A program made the translations under genes and the position numbers. The notes under the pieces were generated by a model. It saw nothing but the letters and a program-made list of their open reading frames with translations. It was not told where the DNA came from and did not search any database. Shown one piece after another: positions 27,758 through 40,545 of a stretch of DNA of 64,000 nt (positions are counted from its first letter, which is position 1; the number at the start of each line of letters is the position of its first letter). The DNA comes from Spisula solida (lineage: Eukaryota > Mollusca > Bivalvia > Venerida > Mactridae): contig OX365944.1 of assembly GCA_947247005.1 (NCBI GenBank), forward strand, positions 26,077,501-26,141,500. The letters run 5' to 3'.

Positions 27758-30399
27758 AAATGAGTGAAAGGTGTCGGTTGATTGAAATTAAACAACACAT
27801 TATACAGCTTTATATCATGAACTATAAATTGTTCTTTACTTCTCAATGAAGATTGCGAGGCTGTGTTTTATAATTCGATAGCTGTACAATCGTTTACAAT
27901 AGTAATATCTCTTTTCACAATACTCAAAATGCTACAATATACCAATTAAACAAGTTGTTTTATGCACCTCAGATCAACCGCGTCTTCAAATGAATCTGGT
28001 TGTGAAAACATGTGATCTTCTAACTGCTGGGGTGAGTTGCTATGGGTACAACAGCTGTTATATATTACACCATTTCCGTTAGAAATATTAAGAAAATAAC
28101 TTGAAGACAAAACGCTGTTTGCAAAATTAGCTAAACCAACATAGGTTAAGTACGTTTATAAAATCAAAGACTCATTACCTCTTTCATCAAACAAGTCATT
28201 GGTGAGAGCATACCTTACATGTTGGTAGTATCAAATCAAAATAAGTACGTTGCATATTATCATATCGCGGTTGGTTGTGAATGCATATTATTATGTACAA
28301 TATGATGTTCCATCTGTTATAGATGACACCACGTATACCATTAACGACACTACCGAAGTTACTTTTTAAGTTTTGAGGATATCTCTAAAACAGTTAAAGA
28401 TAAATTCACCAAATGTTCACCTGTTTGTGTTTTTTATGTAATACTATTGTGTTATTGCTGCAATAATTATTTCACCGATCACTATGTATGGATGTTTGCA
28501 TAACAGTGTAACATACGTTACCCCGATATTTCAAAAGTATCATAATTAATTAGTTTATTGCGTAAACGTAAACTGAGTACAATTGTCAAATTTTAATTTC
28601 ATCAGTACTTCAAATGTTATTTAAAAAGTGTTAATAACTTAATTTATCAATAAATTCATGATCATTACTAAATAACGACAAACCGGTAGCAGTGGATAAG
28701 CTGAGCTCACCTTAAACATAAGCCCATTTTTCTGAATAAAGAACTGATACGTTCAATAAACACTTACTTGAAAGAGCGAATTACTTGGAAGTTAATTTTA
28801 ACAACCATTAAAATATATGTCATTTCAAAACAATAAATCGGTAACAATGATATGCATTGTACCAACATGGTTTAATACTTAATAAGGCTGACGTTAGCTT
28901 CAATGTCCGCTAAAACTTGGCATCAGTCGCGCGTATAAATCATATTTCCTACGGACACTCTGCGTTAACGATTTACACAGGAATTTGTAGCAAAATGTTC
29001 TTGTTTTATTTACAGCTATGATTTTGTATATTGTGTAAATGAATATTAAAATAGATCTTAAAAATCTCAATCTATTTTAGACTAAGAAATGACTTTTGCA
29101 AGAGCAAATCAAACTGAGTGACGAGCATTATGTGCATATTTGCGATTTTTTATATTGGGATTGCTTCAATTAAGGAGTTGCATCAGAACTTGTGTCATAT
29201 AGTACCGTTTTTTTTGCCAAATTTTATGACAATTCATTTGGTAGTTTTAGGAAAACTGAAAAATAGCAAAGGTAGGTTAGGTTAAGTTATGAGTAGGTTA
29301 GAATTTTTGAAATGGTTTATTAAAGGATTTTTTTAAGCTAAAGGAACTTAGTAAAGCGTGAGTTTCGTGACTTGTTGGTTTACTGAACCCCGTTGCCTAA
29401 CCGAGCCGTGCGATCCGAAGCGTCCCGTTGCCCAAGAAAGTAGCTATCGGTAGCTATCCGCGGGCGCTTGCCGGTAGCGTATATTGTTTACGCTTCGTCT
29501 GCAGTGGCTTCAAATTACTCCTTGGTGAAGACGCATTATTTTGAAAAAACTAAAACGTTTTTCAGGGATAAGACAACAGAAATCAAGCCCGCTATTGGTC
29601 GACCAAGTCATGCAAACACTAAATAGTGTTATGAAACAATGTCCCATTTATCTCGAACATAAATAATCAAGCTGAGCATTCAGAATCCGAATAGTATCTC
29701 AAGTAGATATAACTAATGAACACATTATGTAGTTGGTACGAATAATGGGTAGTCGATACCCTTGTCAGAATTCTATATAACACCATTACTGTTTTTACTG
29801 AACTCATCTTCGAGATTTCAGCTCAGAATTTCTGCATGGTGCACATAATCTAGTGCTCATCTTTCTATACCGTCTGCATGTCTGGTATGTGTTTGAATTC
29901 CGCAACACTTTCGTCAGCGCTTTGATCTTTAATACAGTACTGAACAAAATAGATGGTCATTAGGCCAATGCAAATATTTAGAATTAGCAATGTCTCATCA
30001 ATTCGTTGAAATCCCCCTCACGCAAGCATGATGACTTGCACAATAATTCGGTTTGCGAGTTGAGATTTCACGATAATTAGTTTGAAATAAGTCACATAGA
30101 GGGATTAGATAGAAAAGGAATAAATCTGTTTGTGGTTGTCAGTTCTGTCGATGATGTTGTTTATTTTGTATTCTCGTCAGGAAAACATTTAGCACGCCAA
30201 ATACACGCTGTCCAATTAGAAAAGAAACTACATTTATTTCATGATCAAATTAAACACCACAAGGACTTGGTTATACTTTAAAGATTATTCTACTGTAGGG
30301 TTTTATCTCACTTCGATGGAAACACTTACATTAAATGTTGATTAAAATATATTGTATTCGCATCTATAGCTTAATATGTATTCGTATACATAACATTAC
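27758..30399. other. Intronic DNA with one GC-rich patch
   Basis: Mostly featureless AT-rich sequence. The exception is a GC-rich stretch at about 29380-29500, with words CCGAGCCGTGCGATCCGAAG and a repeated TAGCTATC. It contains no frame, RNA gene or repeat that I recognise. Confidence 0.4.
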
Positions 30400-31128
30400 A
30401 ACATATACAGAAGAAAACAGAAGACCTAGCTAAACATGTTCTACAAGTTGGACTAAACATCAGCAAGAAAAAGTCAAAGACAATGCAACTCGCCATCACA
30501 TAAGTAATAAAACTAGACAACAAACCAATAGAAGAGGTAGATGATTTTACTCATTTGGACAGCCTCCTCAGTAAATACAATGCAACAGAAAAAGACATAA
30601 GAACATACTTCAAAAGGCGAAAATGTCCTTCCACCAGCTAACATTAGAAACAGAACTAAACTGAAACTCTACCAAACCAACGTCCTTTCGGTATTGATGT
30701 GTGGATCAAAATGCTAGAGAGTAACTGTAAAAGACAGCCAAAAACTATCAGGATTTCATACAAGATGCCTCCGCAAAATTTGCAAAATCTACTGGCCTGC
30801 AATTATTTCAAACAACGATCTTTACAAAAGAACTGGACACACAAACCTCACCTCACAAATCAATAACGAAGGTTCAGATGATTAGGACATGTAATTAGGA
30901 AAGACAACAATAACATTACAATAACTTCTCAAAATTGGACACCATCAGAATGATGGCAAAAGAAACAGAGGAAGTCCAAAAGAGACATGGAGACTGACAA
31001 TCACCAGTGAAGTCAATGCACGGGAAAGACTCTTGGCGAAATCGAAATTATTGCAAAGGACAAACGTCAGTGGAGGGAGCTGGTAGCAGCCTTATGTGCC
31101 AGAGGGCACGAAGAGGATTAAGAAGTAG
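30400..31128 (+). pseudogene. Second LINE remnant, ORF2 C-terminal region
   Basis: A 5'-truncated, broken non-LTR retroposon fragment covering the region after the RT active site. Readable blocks in order are KTEDLAKHVLQVGLNISKKK, KPIEEVDDFTHL, ATEKDIRT, RTKLKLYQTNVLSVLMCGS, VTVKDSQKLSGFHTRCLRKI, ISNNDLYKRTG, WLGHVIRKDN-like text and the terminus KDKRQWRELVAALCARGHEE, followed by a stop. Several stops (for example TAG for the Trp after GSKC) and frameshifts interrupt it. The style differs from the element at 13.3 kb, so two LINE lineages are present. The RT catalytic motif is not in the fragment. Confidence 0.9.
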
Positions 31129-32040
31129 TAAGTATACATAACAATATGTTGCGAAGTATGCGTTTTTTTGACATCTTCATAGCCACTTTGTTATGTTATG
31201 AGCTATGTGTAGGCTTCAATCATCTATACAGATCAACAAGAATTCCCTTTTCAGATACAAATACCTAATTACTATAGTATATAAGGAATGTTATGCAATT
31301 CTCAACAAGGAATCGTTGCAATCACCTTCTGAAATAATAGAATGAGTTGTTGACACTGGAATCGATAATAGTGAGGATGCATCTGATAATGATTTAGTTA
31401 ATAACATAGTCATGTGGCTGCTTAAATAATGATGTTCTCATAAATCGCGTATATGAATTACAAATATATTATTATTGTGTTACCTGTCTAATCCTAGGGA
31501 AACATCTACAACGTAAATACATTGACTATGTTGACGTATTAATACACAGTACAACGGTATCACGCATTGTCTTCTTTAAACACATCATATATCCCCTATC
31601 TTCGTGTCGAGCAAATATTTATAACAGCTCAGTATGGTTAGCCGTAATCCATGTCGAGACTACCGTCAATGCTGCCATTAGGTCATCAATTTGTAGTCAC
31701 AATATTTAGAATAATCTCATCTGAGTCTCGCATATTATCACATATTTAGAGTATATTCCTGCGAGACCGAACTCAAACTCTGTAATACAACACGATATAT
31801 TCTGTGGAATGTATTGCAGCACGCTTTCACTAGCTAGATCATGACATTTGCCTGAATATTATACTGGTATACCGATGCTTCCGTTTAAGATGTTTCGGGA
31901 GACGGAGATGTTTAAGAACTACCGTATAAACCAAACACTATGATTAATATTGTACTATTTTAGGAGCACTTGCGAATTGTGATCAGACCAGTGACCCCGA
32001 TCGCCTGTTTGTCGTCATGTACTTTTTGACAAGGCTGTGA
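31129..32040. other. Intronic DNA, nothing recognised
   Basis: No coding, RNA or repeat signal was recognised. Confidence 0.4.
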
Positions 32041-32043
32041 ATA

Positions 32044-32205
32044 TCATGCGTCTCAATGGTTAGCGCTTGTCGTCTAATCTGACGACCCGGGTTTAAATCC
32101 GGGTGGGGGCACACATATATGCCTGCCATATTTCAGCATAAAGCTGACTGGCAAATAAAGGCTAGGCTCAGCATTATCATTATTGTATGAATGACAAAAC
32201 GTCGC
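32044..32205 (+). mobile_element. tRNA-derived SINE-like element
   Basis: The tRNA-like head (to about 32112) holds TCAATGGTTAGCGC in the D-arm position and GGGTTTAAATCC as a box B. It ends GGGTGGGGGCA, like a tRNA 3' arm. The anticodon region (TCGTC-TAATCT-GACGA) can pair but the loop is off-size, and the T-stem is damaged, so it is not a working tRNA. A body with CAGCATAAAGCTGACTGGCA follows and ends near CATTATCATTATTG. Confidence 0.75.
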
Positions 32206-33019
32206 AGCAATAACACTTCTAAAATGTATGATATTTAACATATTGTATTTGACTTTGAGTTGACGTATCATTGATATCACTGCTGTTTGGCTAATCGGTA
32301 GTTCATCTCAGGAAATTAGTGTGAAAGTTTCCGTCATACAAAGGTTCAAAGCAAAATCAAATGAAAGAATTAAACAAGTTCAGATGCGAAAAATTTAAAT
32401 CACGAGTGCGTAACACGAGTAATTTAATGTACTCACTCAAACAAGTGACCATGCTTCATTATAGATAAAACACAGGTACGTACTCATCATTTCTATTCTA
32501 ACATAGCCAATCCTTTGCAGTTGACACGACAGTCGATGCACCACTTTCTTCCTCGGTATGTTATTACATTATTTGGCTTAACTGCGTTTTAATGTTAATT
32601 CATGCACACATCCGTTTCCTCTATGTGTATATATCAGGTAAAGCTGCGGGTTGTGTTAGAATAGTTTGTAAACGATGCATTTATAATTTAATTGATCTTG
32701 ACAAATGTAATTGTTATAGCCCCAAAAACGGTGTTTAAACACAGAACATTCAGCCTCTTGGTTTACGCTTACACAACATGTGACAAAATAGACGACATTT
32801 ATAATACACGTATGTAATATATTTATAATACGAACCGCTAGTAATAATATTAATTTTTGTAAATGGTTCCAATCAAATACCAATTTAGGAAATGAGTATA
32901 ATTAACACTGTACAAATAATGACAGAATTACGCACACATTTCGTAAAGTTCTTGCATCCAATACGAAATTAATTGAATCCGCATGTTTTTGCATGTTCAA
33001 TCATTCAAACGTTACAAGG
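32206..33019. other. Intronic DNA, nothing recognised
   Basis: A small CACGAGTG / ACACGAG cluster at about 32400-32450 recalls the palindrome at 19.8 kb but is too short to assign. Confidence 0.4.
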
Positions 33020-33350
33020 CAGTCTTCATGTTTTTGTTTGTATTTGCTTTAATGCATTTCCATTACGACATGAATTATTGTTATTACGCACTTTGAGTGA
33101 GATCGGAAATTAAATAACATTAATTACTTTTCACTATTTCAGTATACACGACGCATTTGAGTGCATATTTGATGGAAGTTGTTGAATTATTTTACAATTA
33201 ATATATTCGTAATCAGATGCATTTATGGATTTACAATTAGTTATGAAATATAAATCTTGATTATAGCTGCTAGTAAAAACCCCATTTCAAAGCTTTTCAT
33301 ACCGCTGTAAGTATGAAATATGGATTTGTGCGTGATAACGACACCTTCAG
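33020..33350 (+). repeat. Dispersed repeat family R2, copy 2 (longest)
   Basis: The right part (33132-33350) matches 27546-27757. The left part (about 33040-33145), with TTTCCATTACGACATGAATT and ATTACGCACTTTGAGTGA, matches 36598-36715. The copy therefore bridges the two partial copies and shows they belong to one family. Confidence 0.7.
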
Positions 33351-35794
33351 TAAATGAAAATTAAAGACGAGGCTTGCATATCGCAGCTTTTCCAACGTCG
33401 TAGTTAATGTGTTTTGCATGTAAGCAGGAATAATTATATTCACATAGAGGGTCTGTGGCTTGTTCACGCAGGTGAGTCGTACTCGTAATTGCGCCTCCCG
33501 TAAGCAATAATTTCAGTTTTATTATTCCAATCTTATGATGCATTAAACGTACTTGCATAGCCCCGTGCTGAGACAATCAATCATACAGAATGAATCCTTC
33601 ATTTATTACATTTTATGTTGAAGGCGCCATAACATTACCACATTAAGTGTTTTTATTGAACATTACTTTGCTGAAAAATAGACTTGCTGTTGTTGCATAA
33701 AACAAAAATCCATTAGAATATTCACAATATGCCCATACTCAAAATCCAATAAAATATCGTATACATTCATTTTGATCATCAATATTTGCAAACATCATCA
33801 GATACCAACAATGAATATCGTTAGGTACGTTATTGAACTTTATGTTGCATTTGGAAATAATTCATCAGTCAATCTTACGACATAGCAATCACGCAACCTG
33901 ACATGTTCAGCAATGTGTTGTACATAGCATGTTCTGTCCCTATGCACATTAATATTTTAAGATTGCGTTTCTAGAACAGCACGTTTTATTATGTAATATT
34001 ACAATATAAATTTCATTATTTAATTAATTCTAACATTATTTGTATACGAGAGGTACCCCACTAATATTTGAACAGAATTGAATATCCTATATTTTTTATT
34101 CTAACCGCGTATAGTGATGTGTCAGGTAACATAGGCACTCACTGTTTGGTTAATTTGCAATTTGTTTCGAACCCAAATAAGCAATTATGTAGAGGGTGTG
34201 TAATTTAGCTTTTTGAAGTCCACACACCACCAAATAAGCACCTAGAAGATTAATATACCGTTTCTGTGAGAACTTTCAGTATTTGTCTTCACTAAAAGGG
34301 GTTGTTCTCATTTGTGAAATGATACATACTCTTAAAAAATGCCAAAAAGTGACGATTCCTTCAAAAATAGTAATAATGGATACTTTGATAACTAGGACAA
34401 ATCCAATAACCAAAGGAGAATGTCATTGGAGGTATGAGTACCCATCGGAACTATCAATTCTTTTTTTCAACATGGTGAATACAAAACTCTGAAAAAATCG
34501 ATGTTCATTAGCGCATTTACAAAAAATATAGAAGGGAGACAATCGCCTTAAACCCCCGTATATGCTTCAACGAAACAATAATTTCCATATCTTTGTCACC
34601 CCTGATAAGACAATGATTTATCATTGTGATATTACGAGGATAAAACATGCAACTATTTGAGAAATATCTATCAGACTAGCATGAAATTGACATCCTTTAA
34701 GCAACATGAGTTCGCGGCCGTTTACACGACACGTGCTGCTGTTTGTTGTACATGTAAGTAATAGAATGGAACTCATACTTATTCATCAAAAGGAAAAATT
34801 AGCGCCACGTCTCTTTCTTGGCGACACTGACTCAAAACAGGGTGTTGAAGTCAAGCATAGACTAACAATCTAACAATCATGCATACATTGACATTGGAAT
34901 CTTAAGGCTAAAGCAGCATTTATTACATTTGATCAATGTTTACACCATCAATTGGACTTTCGGTCTTAAATATCTCAAAATGCCCCTACAAAACTGTTAA
35001 TTTGTATTCTAACTAACTTGCAAATATGGAATAAAAAACAGTGAGTGTATATGTTACTTGACATTACCCGTCTGAATAAAAACATTTCTACTAAATTGTA
35101 TCTGCATGAAATTATCAGGTGTTCAACACTGTTCAAATAAAATAGGAACACCTTTCGTAAAAGGTGGAATATGAAATAATACACATTTATATTGGTCGCA
35201 AGTACCCATATACACAATTGATCATTTCCCTGAGTTTGAAAGACTAGAAATCACACGAACTTAACATAGGATTTGATGTATTACGGTTAACATCAACAAA
35301 ACGGACCTGCATGTCAACTGTTGCAGAGACAGCATTTCCAAAAACATTCTATTTCTTACGTTATGTATTTCGTTTGTGCAAAAACGAACTAAACAAAAAA
35401 TATGCTGTGCGAAGATTACTTGAAGGTATTAATCAATTGATGTTTTCTATTAGCTTAACATTGATAGTAGCCCAGCATGCATGACATCTCAGTTAAAGCT
35501 TCATATGTTATATCAGAGAAGATCAAACACTCTCTATATCACTTGATTCACCGCTTGTAACTTCAGCTGATACAATATAATCCACCGTTAGTGTTTGTAA
35601 AAAGTAAATCATTCAACGCAGGTTATCTAATTAGGTAATTGATGACATATTAGATTGTCGGTTTTCAAGCATTTCTGATAATCAAAGGCATACGCCACTT
35701 TCAAAACATTTTTAAGATTCCTTTTATCGATTACCGGCTATGCCTACATTACGTTAAGTAGGCATTTACTACCTCTAAACGGCTATGGAAAATA
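33351..35794. other. Intronic DNA, nothing recognised
   Basis: About 2.4 kb without a recognisable feature. Confidence 0.4.
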
Positions 35795-35796
35795 TA

Positions 35797-36587
35797 CACT
35801 GAGCGGCTTCGAAAACGCAACATTTATGCTTATATGTATGCATGTATGTATTTACCCATAGCTCAGCCAAAAAGCGTTTGATTTTGCTGACATTTGTAAC
35901 ATTTGTAGCTAAGATATGTGGCATGACAATCAAATTCATTTCATTACGATCAGATAAGACCCTTTACAACCACAATAAAACAATAATGACAAAAACAAAG
36001 GCATATTTGATGCCGTGCGGCTTTCTGCGTTTTTCAGATTGTTAATGCTGATGTGTACTTATTTTTCGGATAAAGTTCGTAAACAAGTGTCCGTGCTTAT
36101 CATCAAGACAGAAATAAAGCAAAATTAAGATAAATATAAAGCTCAATTTAGATTTAGAAAAATTGAATTTCATTCACTCAATCTCTATCATCGAGAATTA
36201 CTTCCCCATTGCCTGTAAAATTAGTCGTATTTTTCGATTAACCTGAAAAATTGCTATTAAGCGTTTTTAAAACGTAAAGACCACTATTTTGCGTAGAGGA
36301 AAACCGTCTAATTGTCAGTGTTTTTTTCTTTTGTCGATGGATTGACTATTTAAAGTGACCGTACATTAAAATAATTAGCATCATCCCATCAATTCCTCGT
36401 ACATTTTTCGTTGTTTTCCGTTTCATGGTTCAATGCACCATTGAAGCGAATTTAGATGTACAGAACATCGAGTAACATTCCATCGGTAGCCACTAACACG
36501 CACGCAAATGTTCATTGAGACATGTTAATAATAAAAAAGTATCTTGATTTATTTTCATCAGTGTTGCATTTTCAAAGCCGCTCAGTG
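35797..36587 (+). mobile_element. TIR element copy E (CACTGAG family), intact ends
   Basis: TA/CACTGAGCGGCTTCGAAAAC at the left and TTTTCAAAGCCGCTCAGTG/TA at the right, over 791 bp. It is collinear with copies A and B and opposite to C. It keeps the most complete interior, including GTGTCCGTGCTTATCA, ATTCACTCAATCTCTATC and CGTTTCATGGTTCAATGCACC, so it is a good reference copy. No transposase frame. Confidence 0.88.
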
Positions 36588-36597
36588 TATTAAAAGT

Positions 36598-36715
36598 AAA
36601 ATGTTTGCTGCTTTATTGTATTTCCATTAAGACGTAAATGATTGCTATTACACACTTTAATTAAAACAGGAATTATATAACTTTTCGTATTTCAATAAAC
36701 ATGTATAGCACGTGT
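36598..36715 (+). repeat. Dispersed repeat family R2, partial copy 3
   Basis: TTTCCATTAAGACGTAAATG, then TATTACACACTTTAAT and a TTTCAATA region, line up with about 33040-33145. It lies directly after TIR element E. Confidence 0.6.
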
Positions 36716-36900
36716 TGTATTGCAAATAGAAAACATTCAAATGGTTGCTTTTCTTTCCAATTGTATATTATATTACTTTAGTTTTCTCCAGACAGTTCAA
36801 GACCCAAAATAAGTACAAACATATGTAATTATGTACTCACACACTCGTCTAGGACAATAGGCTTACACGTCGTCACAACACTGGCTCGAAATTATCAACT

Positions 36901-37525
36901 AGTCATCTCTATAGCTACAAACATTACATTTTACCACAGTCATCCTTTCATTAATCTATCTAGGTCTACCTACATTACATTTACAATGTACCACAGTCAT
37001 CCCTTTCACTAGCCATCTGTATATCTACAAACATAACATTTACCCCGGTCATTCCTTTCACTAGTCATCTCTATATCTACAAACACAACATTTACCCCGG
37101 TCATTCCTTTCACTAGTCATCTCTTTATCTACAAACATAACATTTACCCCGGTCATTATTTTCACAAGTCATCTCTATATCTACAAACATAACATTTACC
37201 CCGGTCATTCCTATCACTAGTCATCTATATATATACAAACATAACATTTACCCCGGTCATTATTTTCACAAGTCATCTCTATATCTACAAACATAACATT
37301 TACTCCGGTCATTTCTTTCACTAGTCATCTCTATATCTACAAACATAACATTTACCCCGGTCCTTCCTGTCACTAGTCATCTCTATATCTATAAACATTA
37401 CATTTACCTCGACCATTCCTTTCACTAGTCATCTGTATATCTACAAACATTACATTTACCACGGTCATTCCTTTCACAGGTCATCTCTATATCTACATAC
37501 ATTGTATTTACCACGGTCATCACGA
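36901..37525 (+). repeat. 52-bp minisatellite, ~12 copies
   Basis: The unit contains CTATATCTACAAACATAACA, TTTACCCCGGTCATTCCTTT and CACTAGTCATCT. Spacing is 52 bp where measured (37071 to 37123). The outer units are more diverged (ACCACAGTCATC at both margins) and the central ones are nearly identical, as expected of an array homogenising from its centre. Confidence 0.93.
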
Positions 37526-40399
37526 TCAAGTTGAAGTTAAAAAAATCTGCGGCATAAAACATACGTGGATATATACAAATCAAACACAAAGAAATACATT
37601 AGTAAATAAAAAATAAAGAAAAGTCTTAATAATATTAATTGCACAGACAGGATAATTATATAATACACTAATAAGTTATGATATACATAAATTATTTGCA
37701 AACATAATATGAAAATTTTATTATTTTTACTACTTAAATAGAGACACAGTAATATATCTATGTAGTATTATGTAACCAAATGTATAATACTATAATCATT
37801 AACGGAAAAATACGAATGGTAGTCGAATAGAGAATCTCAAGGATTAATTGCTGTTCTAGACATAGATTGTGTTCTTAATACATCGTTAGCATACATAGCA
37901 TACATGTTACTGTTTACTTTGAATTACATCTGCATAATTGGTTAATTGTCGTAAAAATTAAGCTTGGTAGTTTTATTATATTATAATGATGTAACGCATT
38001 AAGATACAATTATGATAAACACCTAGAACGATGCTCTAATCTTTAGCATGCTGCTGCTAATGTTATCAGTAAGAACAATTTTCCAGAAATTACAACAACG
38101 TTACATACACCGGATGTTTTTTATGCTTATCTACATCTTTGTTACATTAATCCCCCGTCGGATCAAATAAGTAATTTTTGTGCTATCGTTTACATGATGA
38201 TTTGGAATATGATTAATGATATAAGTAGAAGTGTCGTTCAGTATGTGTCATGTCTTGATGAAATATAACTAACATAGTGAAAGCGATGCCATGTTTCAGT
38301 TTCTAAAATAGGTTATAGTTTCATATTCAGAATTTACATCACTGTTAAAAACCATGATAAAAGGACCGATGTCAACTACATACATGGAATAATCACAAAT
38401 ATATTGTGCTCCTAATGTTTGTACTTTAAGAAGTGGCAATTCTTCAAATTACTTGGTGAAGATTACAAGTTGTATGTTTTTAACATTAGGCAAAATTATA
38501 CTTATCGAATATTTATGAAATATGTCAACATAGCTAATTCATATAAACGCATCGATTTTTGGAACCTCTTTGGAACTGATACATTGTAAACAAAGTTCGA
38601 CTAGGCGAACTTTCTAGTGAGTCTTTTTTTTAATATGTGGAGCTTGTGTGTGTTTTTTCCGTGTCAATGAAGAGTATCTAATATTTTACCCCGGTAGATT
38701 TACATTCTATACAATTAGGTTGTATACATCAAGTGTTATCAGAAATTCAGTCTAAGTTATTCGTGATTTAGGTTTTAGAAAACTATTCGAGTTACACCGA
38801 TGTATCTGTACCAATTTTGAGAAGAAGCACAGAGCATGTTACAGTTGGTTTATGAGTCCATTGGGGAGTCAGAGTTGAATATAACGTATATATCCAATAG
38901 ATCTTCTTGTTCTTTTCTTGATGTATAAACTCTCATATTTGTTTTGTAATGTAAATATTGCATATATATAAAAGGCTCACAAGTTGGTGTGTCTGGTTCG
39001 TTGTTGCCTTGAGGAATATAGTAACATTTATTAGATTATTGCATTGTCGCAACCTTTCAGGTATAATAATTGTTTAGGACAAGTTACGTCTTGGCATAAC
39101 ATTACTGCAATATTACAGTAAAAACTGCAGCTGTAGATGAGTATGGTAGTATATCAGAGTGTTACATGTACTGCATGATCGATTATCTTATTATTTATGT
39201 ATTTTTCTTGTTAAACCTAGGATAATTCTTATAATTGAATAAATATACCGTCTCCTCCGTATAAAACACCCGGGACGAGACGGAAACAGAACTAGAATTT
39301 AGTAGTCTTCAACTTTAATAGCGTGCTCCGTAAATCACTTACGTTTTTGTCTATACAAATATGTCTAGTTACAATAATGTAAGAGCAAATCACACAATAA
39401 TGATGATGTATATTTTGGCATACTTCTGAATGAGGTTTAAGTCGAGATTCTGTTAAATTGACCTACTCCGAATGTGAATAAATGTAATAAAGTAATTTAT
39501 TTGAACTAATTTTACTCTAAATGACTATGATTGTTTAAAAGAGCATTTCTGGTGCCATTAATTGAATAATATAATTGATATTACCTCAGTGGTATTTTAA
39601 CAATCGTATGATAAAGATTTTTTAAACATTACGTTGATTGAATGGGTACAATACAGCGCATGATTGGTTTACGAATTTAGGCAATCATTTTGGTCACACA
39701 TGCGACTCATGCAAGATCAACTTTGATGTTCGCCGACCGCAGTTCATTCCTGCAATTAAGAATAAGGTATCGTCTGGTGCGGCGAACAGCAGTTCTTTTA
39801 ATGCATACAACAATTTCCAAAAGTAGAAAATAAATTGCTGCTTCAGACAAAGTCTTCACATACGATGTATTTATTATGTTTTTATATTTTCTATGCTACA
39901 ATAAAACATATATACACCAGACCTTCAGTGGGTAGAAGTAATGCCGTATGTCGCTGACGTGTTCATTTATGTGTCTATCGTCTCCCGGTGGACAGTACAA
40001 TTGTCTTAAACAATACCGTGTTGTATTATGTGATAATTGATGTACTTCTGGCGTATGTTATTGACAAGGTCTAGATTAACTCTACCGGTGGTATTATACA
40101 CGGAGGTCTGACATATATGCTCCAGGGACTAATATTCCTCAACCCCTATTGTTAAAGTAGGACATGCAGTAAGTCAGTATTGTAACAAAACATCGCATAA
40201 TAACCTTTGACATGCACGTAGGTTTGGGTAACATCTGTAAACGCTTGTAAATTACATTGTTTAAAGACCGAGACAGACAAATATAGCTAAAACATTCTCG
40301 AGATTCCACAGACACGAGAACGAACAGTAAAACAATGTATTATAATGTATATATATCGTCACCATTCGGTAACACGCTGGGTATATAAAAGTAACAAAC
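37526..40399. other. Intronic DNA, one coding-like frame
   Basis: Very AT-rich up to about 39600. A frame at 39638-39826 has protein-like composition (see findings) but no recognised family, so it is not called a gene. Confidence 0.4.
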
Positions 40400-40407
40400 T
40401 ATTACGA

Positions 40408-40545
40408 GCTGTGGCACATCGGTTAGTCCGCCAAATTTGTATTAACCAAGCGTACGGGGTTCGGTCCCCGGTTACGGCAGGCCATACCGTTCCATGTAAA
40501 TTTGACAACATTGTCGACTTCCCTTAAAATGTTGCTGGTTTCTAG
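40408..40545 (+). mobile_element. tRNA-like SINE fragment
   Basis: TGGCACATCGGTTAGTCCGC resembles a D-arm with box A. GGGGTTCGGTCCCCGG is a strong box B with T-arm pairing, at about 40456-40471. The distance and the middle part do not give a good anticodon stem, so a SINE head or tRNA pseudogene is likelier than a working tRNA. Confidence 0.6.

Noticed and set aside
29270..29315. TTAGG-like words recalling arthropod telomere repeats
   Set aside because: Only about three irregular words (GTAGGTTAGGTTAAG) in AT-rich DNA, not a telomeric array.
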